Positions 13,536-22,395 of a stretch of 34,158 bases of DNA are shown here, piece after piece. Location of the stretch: the IMG/VR virus record IMGVR_UViG_3300025168_000308, positions 1 to 34,158 of that record; one strand, written 5' to 3'. The notes beneath the pieces are model-generated. The model did no database searches. It saw only the letters and a program-made list of their open reading frames with translations, and had not been told where the DNA came from. The translations under genes and the position numbers were made by a program. The first letter of the stretch is position 1, and every line of letters starts with the position of its first letter. This stretch comes from a virus.

Positions 13536-14908
13536 GTGTTAGCGAAACAGTTGTAACCAACCGCCAAGACCCGGCAATTGAAGCCTACCGTTTAGGACTT
13601 TTACAAGACGTTCAAGGCTTTACTGGCGGGCAGATTTTTGGGCAAAACGTTCAAAACTTGCGTAAGCAGGGTCTTTCTGACCAACAAATCTCTGAGCGTT
13701 TATCTACGGCGGCTACTGGGACTGAGGGCGAAGATGATTACAACGCTGGTCGAACCTATTCTTTAGACGAAGTTAGCGGAATTAATCAGGACGCCCAGTA
13801 TGCTCCCCCTGACTACCAGATTGCGGGTCTTAGTGCGTCTGAACAAGCGGCGATTACTCAGGCTCAACAGGGTTTGGGCGCATATCAGCCTTACCTTGAC
13901 CGAGGGGATCAGTCAGTTCGTTCCGGTATTTCTTCTTTATATGGTACAGGGGCACAGTTTGATCCCACTAACGCAAGAAACTTTGCCAACCAAGGCATAG
14001 CGGCTTATGGCCAAACTACAGGCCAGTATGATCCGTCACGGGCTATACAAAATACTTATGGCGCTATGGACGATCTGTCTGGAACAACGGGTGGATACGA
14101 TCCGGCAAGCGCCAAAGCTTATATGAACGAGTACGAAGATGCTGCTGTGCAGCAAGCTTTAGCCGACGTGGCCCGTGCTGGAGAGGTACAGAAAACTCAA
14201 CTAGGAGCAAATGCTGTAGGTGCGGGAGCGTTTGGCGGAGCGCGTCAGGGCATTGAAAACTCAGAGCTTGGCCGTAACATTTTGATGCAACAGGGCCGAA
14301 CAGCGGCTCAGATGCGGGCTGCGGGATATGAAAGCGCGGCACAGCGGTCTCAGCAAGCGTTTGAACAACAGATGGGCCGTGGTCAAAATGCGGCGGCGCA
14401 GCGGTCTCAGATGGGCTTGCAGGCTGGACAGTTTGGCAGTCAGACATACGAGCAAGCGATGGCTCGTCGTCAAGCAGCGGCACAGAACGCGGCAAATCTT
14501 GGTATGTCAGCAGAACAGTTTGCGGCAACTGGGATGGAAAATGCAATGGCTCGTCGTCAGGCGCAGGCCAGCGGATATGGTCAACTGGGCATTCAGCAAG
14601 CGGGTCTTGGAGAAATGCGGGCGAACCTTGGCAGCATGGACCTACAAAACTTAATGGGGACGGGCGCTTTAGAGCGTGGAAACCGTCAAGCGGGCTTGGA
14701 TGCGCTACGTCTGTCAAACTTGCAGCGTTATACGCAACCTTATCAGCAGTATGGCTTCCTTTCAGACATTTATTCTGGTACTCCTTCGGGGTCATCTACA
14801 CTTACAGCGGCATCAGCGCCGCAAACTTCACCTTTCCAATCCATGTTAGGTTTGGGAATAGCGGGTTTAAGTGCCGCGGGCGGCGCACAAAAAGCAGGAT
14901 TATTGTAA
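13532..14908 (+). CDS. Gln/Ala-rich internal virion protein
   Basis: 458 residues. Residues about 143-205 contain three FDP/YDP-led repeats (FDPTNARNFANQGIAAYG, YDPSRAIQNTYGAMDD, YDPASAKAYMNEYEDAA). Then comes a long helical Gln/Ala/Arg-rich stretch (205-395) with GAGAFGGARQGIENSELGRN and repeats around MARRQAAAQNAAN. The C-terminus is Ala/Gly-rich (MLGLGIAGLSAAGGAQKAG). I recall this design from marine phages as an uncharacterised structural protein beside the other internal proteins. An ejection-channel or core role is inferred from helical, low-complexity composition and position. The stop directly abuts the next ATG. Confidence 0.65.
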   Translation: MSVSETVVTNRQDPAIEAYRLGLLQDVQGFTGGQIFGQNVQNLRKQGLSDQQISERLSTAATGTEGEDDYNAGRTYSLDEVSGINQDAQYAPPDYQIAGLSASEQAAITQAQQGLGAYQPYLDRGDQSVRSGISSLYGTGAQFDPTNARNFANQGIAAYGQTTGQYDPSRAIQNTYGAMDDLSGTTGGYDPASAKAYMNEYEDAAVQQALADVARAGEVQKTQLGANAVGAGAFGGARQGIENSELGRNILMQQGRTAAQMRAAGYESAAQRSQQAFEQQMGRGQNAAAQRSQMGLQAGQFGSQTYEQAMARRQAAAQNAANLGMSAEQFAATGMENAMARRQAQASGYGQLGIQQAGLGEMRANLGSMDLQNLMGTGALERGNRQAGLDALRLSNLQRYTQPYQQYGFLSDIYSGTPSGSSTLTAASAPQTSPFQSMLGLGIAGLSAAGGAQKAGLL

Positions 14909-17900
14909 ATGAACGTTCCAAACAGATACAAAGGCTTTTCTCAGTTGCCTGAAAACGTGCAACAGCGCATGGACCCTTCTTTGGCTAATAAGTACCAGAT
15001 GGGTGGCTCTGTTATGCAGCGTCCGTTGTTTAGGCAAATGGGCGGTCCGACTGACATGATGCCACAAGATATGATGCCGCCACCTCCGATGGGTGGCGCT
15101 CCAATGCCCCCTCCTCCGATGGCTCCCCCTCCGATGGGCGTAGACCCTGCTATGGAAGCGCAATTGATGGACGCCGAGAACACGGGTCAGCAAATTGGCG
15201 CACAGTTCTCTGAAGATATGATGATGAATTTGGAAGGCGCAGAAGACTATCAGTCTTTGATTGACGGGATTCGAGGCAACCAGCTTCCTATAGATGCTCG
15301 TTATCAAGAGCTTGCGGGTTACGTTGGCGAGCAAGACGCCATGGCAACACCGGAATCGGTTTTAGCCTTAACTCAGCCTACTATAATGATGACTGAGCAG
15401 GGTGCGATGGACAGCGGCATTGGTGAGTTGATGCAAGGTATTGCTGGTGACGTACCGATGGAAGGTCCGATGGACGAGGGCGTTGGCGCACTCATGGCGG
15501 CGGGGGCGGGAAACACACCACCCGTAAATTTTAGGAATGGCGGACCTGTAGAGGTCCGCGGTTACTCCAACGGTGCCGCAGTTAGCTCGGGCGGCGGAAG
15601 TCGAATTATGGCGCAGGCCGAAAGAGACGCTTCAGGTTACGAGAAATACTTTGCAGGCGGCTTAGACCAAGAAGCGCGGGCCGCGGCCCTTGCGGAGCAA
15701 AACGAGATGGCGAAGGCTCAGATGTTGTTTGACATTGCGGGCACTGCTTTAAACTTTGCAGGCAATACGCAAGGCAATACTATTGCGGAGCGCTTGGCTA
15801 ATGCCGCGGCACAAACTCAGTTAACCGACAAGATCGGAGCGCGGTCCGCGGGCATTTTGACTGCGAAACAATCGCAGGCGGCCGAAGAACGTCAGCTTCG
15901 CATGGCCGCTAGGCAGGCCAGCTTGAATCAGGCTCAAGCTGACGACACGTTTAGAAAAAACTTAGAATTAGCGTCAGCTAAAAAATCGGCAGGTACTCCA
16001 AAATTTGAAACTTTATATAACGTAAATGGGGAAGGAAACCTGACCGGGCAAGGCACTAGATACGATTTAACAGACCCTCTTTCATTGACTAGGTATAACG
16101 CCGCTCTTAGAACAGGAAAATATCGGGACGCAACAACCGCTGCCCCGTTCCTTGCGGCTTTGGGTGAAGAAATAAAACCTCAAGAGCTTACTCAAGTGCA
16201 AGTTACGGCCCCTATAACTGTTGATGGTTACACTTATAAAATAGGTGAGATTGCCAATCTCACTCCGAGACAAAAACAAGACAATGCTAGAAAATGGAGC
16301 GCTGTTCCCGAAAAAGTTGAGTTTGTAACTCTTAATAAAGGTACAGAAACCAAGCTAGTTATTACAAATGCTCCGGGGTCTGGAAAAACTCTTCAAACGT
16401 TATCTGACCTAGGCTGGAGTACAAGCACTTTAGAAGGGGAAACAGCCGCTAAGAAAGAGATTATCAGCTTTACACAAGGCTTTAACAAAGACGCTCAAGC
16501 CCGCTTGTTTGCGAACCAAAAAGAACTTGCAGGAATGTCCGACAAAACAACCCGAAGAGGTCAGGACCTGCAAGAACAGATTGCAAGGGATGGAAGAGAG
16601 CTTCAAAAAACTTTACAAGACAACAGGCAGCTATTTACAACTGGTCGAGATCAGACGTTGCAGGGTTATAAGACGGCCCTTAAATCTTACAGCGCTACTA
16701 TTGACAAAGATTTGCTGGCTCTCAAAGGCCAACAAGGCGTTGAAATTGAAAAACTTAGAGCCGAACTTAGGGATCAAAGCTCTAAAGTTTCATCTGAACT
16801 TAGTTTGGCTAATCAACTTTCTGTTGCGAAGGTTAAGCGCAGCTATGAGATTGAGCGCCTTACTACAACAAATGAACGGTCAATTGAGATTGAAAAACTT
16901 AGGTCCGCGTTAGGCGATGCTTCACGACAAGATCAAAACGTTTTCAAAGCGGCCGAATCGCTACTTAATAGAGTTGCAGATACAGAAGGTCTTTTAAGTC
17001 AACAAGAATGGAAAAACATTCAAAACGAACTTGATCGTAATTTTAAAGGCACGGAAGCTGAGAAAAAAGCTGCGGCACTTCTTTTACAGAACATTGCAAA
17101 AAACAACATGACCGCAGAGGGCTTAGACCTGCAAGAAGCAAGAGACCTTGTTTCGAAAGCTAAGGGTGAAGCCAAAACTATTTTGGACAGAGAGCGCTTT
17201 GAACTTGAGAAAGCAGAGGAGCCGTTGCTTGCCGCTAAAGGCACGGACGCTACGATCAAAGCGCTTTCAGATCAAGACAAGCTAGACAGATACGCTACTA
17301 ACACAATGCCCGCTACTGAGGCTAATCAGTTTGACATGATTATAGAATATTGGGCAAAGAAACAAAGCGAGAAGTGGTCTAGTGCTGCAAATGATGGCCA
17401 AGGGGGCTATGTTCCTAGTGCTTTAACTCTTGGACCAGCTTTGAAAAAGGCAATCGCGGCCCGCGTAGCTATACTTGGACAGGAAAACGTTCCTGATTTA
17501 AGTAATGCATCTAATTTTGTTGTGAGAGGAGCGCCGGGAAGCGTTGCGGCATATGCGTTTAACGAAGACGGAACAGTGAATCCGGACTCATTTAACTCAG
17601 ATAATACACTGATAATTTCGGGTGTTGACTTGTCAAAGTCTCAGGGCATAGCTTCGGGCTTTAACCGTGTGTTTAAAAACATAGGTTCGTTTATTAAAGA
17701 AATCTCACTTGGGTTTTTTGATACGGAAGGTGGCCCTTCTAGTAAAGTTGGTGTTACTAGAAGGGCTGACGCTGAATTAGACGCTTTAGCAAGAAAAACT
17801 ATTGAACTTGGAAGATCGGGCGTAGAAGGAAAAGTTTTTGCTTTAGATGTTAAACTTTTAGAAGAAGAAGTTAAGAACTTTAAGGCTTCGGCTTTTGGTA

Positions 17901-18193
17901 CAGACCGAGGGGCTTTGGATCAACTGTATGTTACAAGGGCTTCAATGGCGGCACAGTTTGGAGCTATTGTAGATGTTCTAAATGGTGGAACTAAAGGAGG
18001 TTATACGGAACTCCAAGTAACCACAGCTAGAGCAACGAAGCCAAAACTAGAAGAATTGTTAGGCGAGTATACCGCAGCAATTCTTATATATGAGCGGTCT
18101 TTGGATTCTTCTTCAAGCGCTGAAGCAAGCACCGCCAGCGACCAAGTTCAAACGGGGGGTTCTTTGACACGCGATGCTGGAAGAGTTAATTAA
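14909..18193 (+). CDS. Large internal virion protein with Met/Pro tract and long coiled coil
   Basis: 1,094 residues. N-terminal YQMGGSVMQRPLFRQMGGP leads into a Met/Pro tract (residues 50-80, PPPPMGGAPMPPPPMAPPPM). Residues 128-195 hold ARYQELAGYVGEQDAMATPE and MMTEQGAMDSGIGELMQGI, a block known to me from marine phages. Further FRNGG and YFAGG motifs flank a helical region (240-350), a beta-like middle (430-505) and a long coiled coil (about 515-690, KLRAELRDQSSKVSSELSLA). No enzymatic motif is credible; NAPGSGKT near residue 490 is not a P-loop. Length and composition fit an ejection protein or one bound inside the head. Separated from the next gene by its AGGGGGG ribosome site only. Confidence 0.65.
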   Translation: MNVPNRYKGFSQLPENVQQRMDPSLANKYQMGGSVMQRPLFRQMGGPTDMMPQDMMPPPPMGGAPMPPPPMAPPPMGVDPAMEAQLMDAENTGQQIGAQFSEDMMMNLEGAEDYQSLIDGIRGNQLPIDARYQELAGYVGEQDAMATPESVLALTQPTIMMTEQGAMDSGIGELMQGIAGDVPMEGPMDEGVGALMAAGAGNTPPVNFRNGGPVEVRGYSNGAAVSSGGGSRIMAQAERDASGYEKYFAGGLDQEARAAALAEQNEMAKAQMLFDIAGTALNFAGNTQGNTIAERLANAAAQTQLTDKIGARSAGILTAKQSQAAEERQLRMAARQASLNQAQADDTFRKNLELASAKKSAGTPKFETLYNVNGEGNLTGQGTRYDLTDPLSLTRYNAALRTGKYRDATTAAPFLAALGEEIKPQELTQVQVTAPITVDGYTYKIGEIANLTPRQKQDNARKWSAVPEKVEFVTLNKGTETKLVITNAPGSGKTLQTLSDLGWSTSTLEGETAAKKEIISFTQGFNKDAQARLFANQKELAGMSDKTTRRGQDLQEQIARDGRELQKTLQDNRQLFTTGRDQTLQGYKTALKSYSATIDKDLLALKGQQGVEIEKLRAELRDQSSKVSSELSLANQLSVAKVKRSYEIERLTTTNERSIEIEKLRSALGDASRQDQNVFKAAESLLNRVADTEGLLSQQEWKNIQNELDRNFKGTEAEKKAAALLLQNIAKNNMTAEGLDLQEARDLVSKAKGEAKTILDRERFELEKAEEPLLAAKGTDATIKALSDQDKLDRYATNTMPATEANQFDMIIEYWAKKQSEKWSSAANDGQGGYVPSALTLGPALKKAIAARVAILGQENVPDLSNASNFVVRGAPGSVAAYAFNEDGTVNPDSFNSDNTLIISGVDLSKSQGIASGFNRVFKNIGSFIKEISLGFFDTEGGPSSKVGVTRRADAELDALARKTIELGRSGVEGKVFALDVKLLEEEVKNFKASAFGTDRGALDQLYVTRASMAAQFGAIVDVLNGGTKGGYTELQVTTARATKPKLEELLGEYTAAILIYERSLDSSSSAEASTASDQVQTGGSLTRDAGRVN

Positions 18194-18210
18194 ATACCAT
18201 AGGGGGGTTA

Positions 18211-21200
18211 ATGATGGCCGACAATAACGTTGAATTAGACCCTACCGGGGCAAACGTAGAAGAATTTATTGGAACTACGGACGTGCCTTCACTCGTGTCT
18301 GTTCCAAAGGAGCCTGCGACTTTTAAGCAAGTTTATATTAACAAAGTTATTTTAACCCCTGAACTAATGAACACGGCTCGCGATCTTTTTCCTCAAGCAA
18401 AACAGGAAGCTATAGAGGCGGGAGATATGTCATTTCCCCGGACTTCAGGCGGGTTTCTTGCAAACGACCTAGTAGATACCATGCGCGTGGATTTTAAGGA
18501 TCGGCTTGCAGAAGACCCTAATTATATTACATACGAAAGCTTGAGAAACGGGACGGCGACAATACTAGACGAAATTGAGATTTACGCTGGAAAAAGCCCA
18601 AAAGAACGTATGTTAACAGATGACGACATTGCTAAAATATTTAGCAATGCAGAGGATGCGCCGTTTGCTCGTGCTTTCTTTGGAGAACTAGCGAAAACAG
18701 TTCCCGCTTTACAGGCCGGAATGTCAACTACGGCTTTGACCGCGGGGAAACTTTATTCAAAACCGCTTTTTCCAGTTGGAACTCCTTTAAGCGGTGCGGA
18801 GTGGCTTGGTAAAACGGTTGCGGCTCTTGGGACGGGTGTTGCTGTGGGTTTTGGCGTATATAGCGCTGCTGATGCAATTGAAGAAGGTTTTTTAGGTCCC
18901 GATCCAGTAGTTGTTCCCGGACAGCGGGCCGCGTATGAGGCTTTTAGAACCGCGGGCGGCGGTGCTGCAAACATCCTTTTTCCGTTTATGTTATCGCGAT
19001 ACACCGTAGACAGTGGAGCAAGGTTTGTTTTAGATAATCTTGCAAGAAACATAAAAGGCCCTATTGGTTTACGCATACAGGCCAGTTTAGATGAAATGTT
19101 GGCAGGTTCAGCAAGATTAGCCACGGGCTCTCGGACCGGAGCAATAAGCACGGCGATTGTAGAGAGTGGCGGCGCACTGGGCTCCGCGGGGGCAGCTTAT
19201 CTAGCAGAGGATGCCAATGTTGGAACGGGTGGAAGGCTGCTTTCTGAGTTTATCGGAGGCAACATAGGAGCTTTGACCGTCTTAAAAGCTCTTCCAAAAG
19301 CTTTAACGTCCCTTACAGACGCGGGCGGGGTCGAAGGAATTACAAGCTCCATTGGAGACGCTCGTCAAAAGAAAGTTTTTTCAAAAATAAGCGAGCTTTA
19401 CCAAAAATTTGGTGACCAATCTCAGTACGACGAATTGTTAGAAAATTTAACCAGCCCAGCATTTAAGGCAGAAATGGAGAAGGCTTTTCCGGGCGTTGAC
19501 TTTAGTGTTGGGCAACGGTCGGGAGACCCGTTGTTCATGGCTTTAGAGGCTTCGCGGTCGGCAAAGAGTGAAGACCTTAGCGCCGCTCGCAAGAAGTCCG
19601 AAAGATTAGCGTTTGAAGCAACAAACAACTTTATAAAAGCTTTGACCGCGGAAGGTTCAGAAGCTTCATTAAATGCTGCGGCTCAGTTGCGAAAGTCTTT
19701 GTTTGACGAAGCGGTTCAAAACAACATTAGTGTTCCACTAGCCCGACTTGCTAAGTCTATAGCGCAACTAAAAAAACTTCCCGTAGTAGATGGTGATCCA
19801 ACCGTTATTGCAGGATTAAGTCCGGCCGCTCTTTCCAAAAAATTAACAGACGTTTTAGAAAACCAACTCTTTACCGTGATGGGCGCTAAAGAACGCGCGT
19901 TGTACACAGCCGCGGGAGCAAGGGACCACGTTGTTTATGATCTTTCTGAAGGTGTCCCAGAATTTATTAAGGTGTTCGACGAAATATCTTATTTAAACCC
20001 GTCTGTTCAAGCCGAGTTTGAAAAATCAATGCCCGAGATTGCGCTTTTTATTAAACAAGCAAAAAGAGATTTAGGTTTAGACGTTGAAGGCGGGGAGAGT
20101 TTTAACCTTACAGCTTTGCAATCGGAAGTAGACCAAACTACAGAAATTCTTTCTAAATATGTTCCAGTGGATCGTAGAAAAGAAAGGGGCGTGGATTATC
20201 AAGTTTTTGATTTTGAAGATTTTAATATCAGTCTTTCATTTATGAAAAATAGTTTTAAAGAAAAAAACCTGTCTTTCGACGAGCAAGCAGACATTTTTGA
20301 AAAAGTTGCTAAAGATAAACTTTCTTTATCCGAAAAGATTAACGACGGTGCTAGTGCGACACCCAGCATGGCGAAAGAATCTCGTGAGGCATACGCAAAC
20401 GTCTTGCTGGCGGAAGCAGGACTTGCAAGGGCCAAAGCTACGCGTGGGATGGTCGGTGACGAAGCCGAAGCTGTTGTTATAACCGCTGGAAAAATAGATG
20501 AAATCCGAAGCCGCGCGTTAGCACTGGGCAGAGAGTTTACAAGCGGGCTTTACCCTGCAAAATCTGACTATGGAAGACGGCTTGGGCAGCTTGCAAACTC
20601 TTTGAGAGAAGGCTTGGATGCTGTTGAAGGAGGTGCGCCGGAAGCTTACAAAAACGCACTTGCTTTTACTAGGGCTAAACACGACGTGGTTAGCCGAATG
20701 GTTAACGCAAAGGCTAAGTCTAGTTTGAGAAGTGGCGCAAGGGCCATAGACCCTGAAATTCAGTTTAGTACTTATATTAACGCAAATCCTAGCGTAACGT
20801 TAGGCCGGACTCGACAACTTCAAGCCTTGGCGCAATTTGCGGACGATCAAGACTTGGCTTCATATGCCCTTGAGGCTGGAGTTGAACCGGGTGTAGACCC
20901 CGTTTTTACAACTATAAACAACCTTACAGACGCTTATTTGAGGAAAACTCAAATAGACAAGGTTATTACAAAAAAATTCGACTCTACTTTAAACAGGGAA
21001 GTAATAGAGGTAAACGATCAAAAGTTAGCTGAGTGGAGAGACGCTAATTCAGATTTGTTGGAAGCTTTTCCACAGATAGATATTGATACAGCAGATGCTG
21101 TAACTTTTCAAAGGTCTTTAGAGTTTAAACAAGCTCGTAAAGCCAAGCTAGATAAGAAAGGGTTGGTCCAACAACAACTGGGTTCTCTTTTAAACGGCAG

Positions 21201-22389
21201 GTCTCCAACCGAAGCAATCGGAGAAGCTTTTGAGGCCGCACAACCTGCGGACGCTATGCGAAAGCTGTTTAACATTAGAAGAGTAGCCGCAGACTTCACT
21301 ATAACCGGGGGTAGAACCCGGTCTCGTGTTAAACTGGGAACTCCTAAACCCAACTCAAGAACGGCGCTAATTCAAGAGGCCGGATTAAAAGTTAAAGACG
21401 TGAACGAAGGGTTTCGGACCGCTATCTTGCAACAAGCAATGATGCGGGCTGGAGGAGAAGTTGGAGGTAAAAACAAAACCTTTGACCCAAAAACGTTTCA
21501 CGAGTTTTTGTTTAAGCCTATGGGCAAGTCTAATCAGGTTTCCGTTGCAGACCTTGCCTTAAAAAACGATATATTTACAGAGGGCCAGTTTAAACGGTTA
21601 AAATTTATGTCTACTCAGATGGTTAGAATTCAAGCTGCGGACGCGGCAGGAAGACTAAAAGACCCTGATTTTGCCGATGAGGCGGGTGCTATAGTAGATT
21701 TTTACTATTCTGTTGTGGGATCGGCGTTAGGTTCCGCAGCTTACAGTGCAACTTCAAGTGTCCTTCCTATTTCGGGTAGCGCCGGACAATTGGCGGCGTC
21801 TTCTGCGGGCGCTAAATATATAAGAACAATTATGCAATCAATTCCGGCTGTGCAGAACTTGGAAACTTTGGATCAAGCGTTTATGGACGCAGAACTTGTC
21901 AGCAAGCTTTTGCGTAGACCTACAAATGCTGCTGATGCCGAACGTCAAAGGTTTTCCGTTGGAAACCATCTAAAAGAAATGTTCTTTACAAAAGGCGCAA
22001 CGATAGGCCGAGAGATGATTCCGTTTGTGGCTAGGGAAACTTTTGAGGAAGACGACAACACGGTTGAAGCGCCGTATCTAGGATTTCCGGGCTTTCCAGA
22101 AAACGCAGAAAAAAATCGTCAACAGTACATTGACCGTATTCGGCGCAACCTTCCTCCCAACGATCAGCAGGGGGCTTTTGTTCCACCGTCTAATTTTCCC
22201 GCGAGACCTTCGCCTGTGGTATCTCCCACCACGCAGGCGTCGGCCGTACCTAGTCCTGCCCCGGCTCCAATTAATTCTGGTCCGGTAGACAGAACTAGGT
22301 ACGCAGCCCTATTCCCAAATGATTCGATTTCCGGTATGATGAAAACACAAATGTTGTCCCGCGGCGGCATTGCAAGTTTGATGAGGTAA
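18211..22389 (+). CDS. Giant internal virion protein (ejection-type) with hydrophobic segments
   Basis: 1,392 residues, the largest in the window. AGGGGGG (18201-18207) precedes ATGATG; the second ATG (18214) has the better spacing. Residues about 150-400 hold several hydrophobic, Gly/Ala-rich helices (VPALQAGMSTTALTAGKLY; GKTVAALGTGVAVGFGVYSA; GAISTAIVESGGALGSAGAA), with another near 1,160-1,210 (GSALGSAAYSATSSVLPIS). The rest is helical and charged. A Pro/Ser/Ala tail precedes RTRYAALFPNDSISGM and the end MLSRGGIASLMR. It resembles very large ejected proteins that build a DNA channel across the cell envelope; pore formation is inference. Tape measure is less likely with no long-tail genes nearby. 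Confidence 0.65.
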   Translation: MMADNNVELDPTGANVEEFIGTTDVPSLVSVPKEPATFKQVYINKVILTPELMNTARDLFPQAKQEAIEAGDMSFPRTSGGFLANDLVDTMRVDFKDRLAEDPNYITYESLRNGTATILDEIEIYAGKSPKERMLTDDDIAKIFSNAEDAPFARAFFGELAKTVPALQAGMSTTALTAGKLYSKPLFPVGTPLSGAEWLGKTVAALGTGVAVGFGVYSAADAIEEGFLGPDPVVVPGQRAAYEAFRTAGGGAANILFPFMLSRYTVDSGARFVLDNLARNIKGPIGLRIQASLDEMLAGSARLATGSRTGAISTAIVESGGALGSAGAAYLAEDANVGTGGRLLSEFIGGNIGALTVLKALPKALTSLTDAGGVEGITSSIGDARQKKVFSKISELYQKFGDQSQYDELLENLTSPAFKAEMEKAFPGVDFSVGQRSGDPLFMALEASRSAKSEDLSAARKKSERLAFEATNNFIKALTAEGSEASLNAAAQLRKSLFDEAVQNNISVPLARLAKSIAQLKKLPVVDGDPTVIAGLSPAALSKKLTDVLENQLFTVMGAKERALYTAAGARDHVVYDLSEGVPEFIKVFDEISYLNPSVQAEFEKSMPEIALFIKQAKRDLGLDVEGGESFNLTALQSEVDQTTEILSKYVPVDRRKERGVDYQVFDFEDFNISLSFMKNSFKEKNLSFDEQADIFEKVAKDKLSLSEKINDGASATPSMAKESREAYANVLLAEAGLARAKATRGMVGDEAEAVVITAGKIDEIRSRALALGREFTSGLYPAKSDYGRRLGQLANSLREGLDAVEGGAPEAYKNALAFTRAKHDVVSRMVNAKAKSSLRSGARAIDPEIQFSTYINANPSVTLGRTRQLQALAQFADDQDLASYALEAGVEPGVDPVFTTINNLTDAYLRKTQIDKVITKKFDSTLNREVIEVNDQKLAEWRDANSDLLEAFPQIDIDTADAVTFQRSLEFKQARKAKLDKKGLVQQQLGSLLNGRSPTEAIGEAFEAAQPADAMRKLFNIRRVAADFTITGGRTRSRVKLGTPKPNSRTALIQEAGLKVKDVNEGFRTAILQQAMMRAGGEVGGKNKTFDPKTFHEFLFKPMGKSNQVSVADLALKNDIFTEGQFKRLKFMSTQMVRIQAADAAGRLKDPDFADEAGAIVDFYYSVVGSALGSAAYSATSSVLPISGSAGQLAASSAGAKYIRTIMQSIPAVQNLETLDQAFMDAELVSKLLRRPTNAADAERQRFSVGNHLKEMFFTKGATIGREMIPFVARETFEEDDNTVEAPYLGFPGFPENAEKNRQQYIDRIRRNLPPNDQQGAFVPPSNFPARPSPVVSPTTQASAVPSPAPAPINSGPVDRTRYAALFPNDSISGMMKTQMLSRGGIASLMR

Positions 22390-22395
22390 GTAGCT

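Noticed and set aside
14064-14795. Long minus-strand open frame (243 residues) opposite the Gln/Ala-rich protein
   Set aside because: Antisense shadow of a Gln/Ala/Arg-rich gene whose codon bias removes stops on the other strand; no ribosome site and implausible Pro/His/Ser-rich product.
16358-16396. Possible P-loop NAPGSGKT in the 1,094-residue protein
   Set aside because: The first position is Asn, not Gly/Ala as in [AG]xxxxGK[ST]; there is no Walker B or other NTPase motif nearby and the stretch lies in a beta-like region.
16509-16913. Plus-strand frame of 134 residues within the coiled-coil region
   Set aside because: Fully inside the 1,094-residue gene in another frame, with no ribosome site or family pattern.
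18211-22389. Tape-measure protein of a long-tailed phage
   Set aside because: No tail tube, sheath or baseplate genes are seen; adaptors, nozzle and neighbouring internal proteins point to a short-tailed virion.
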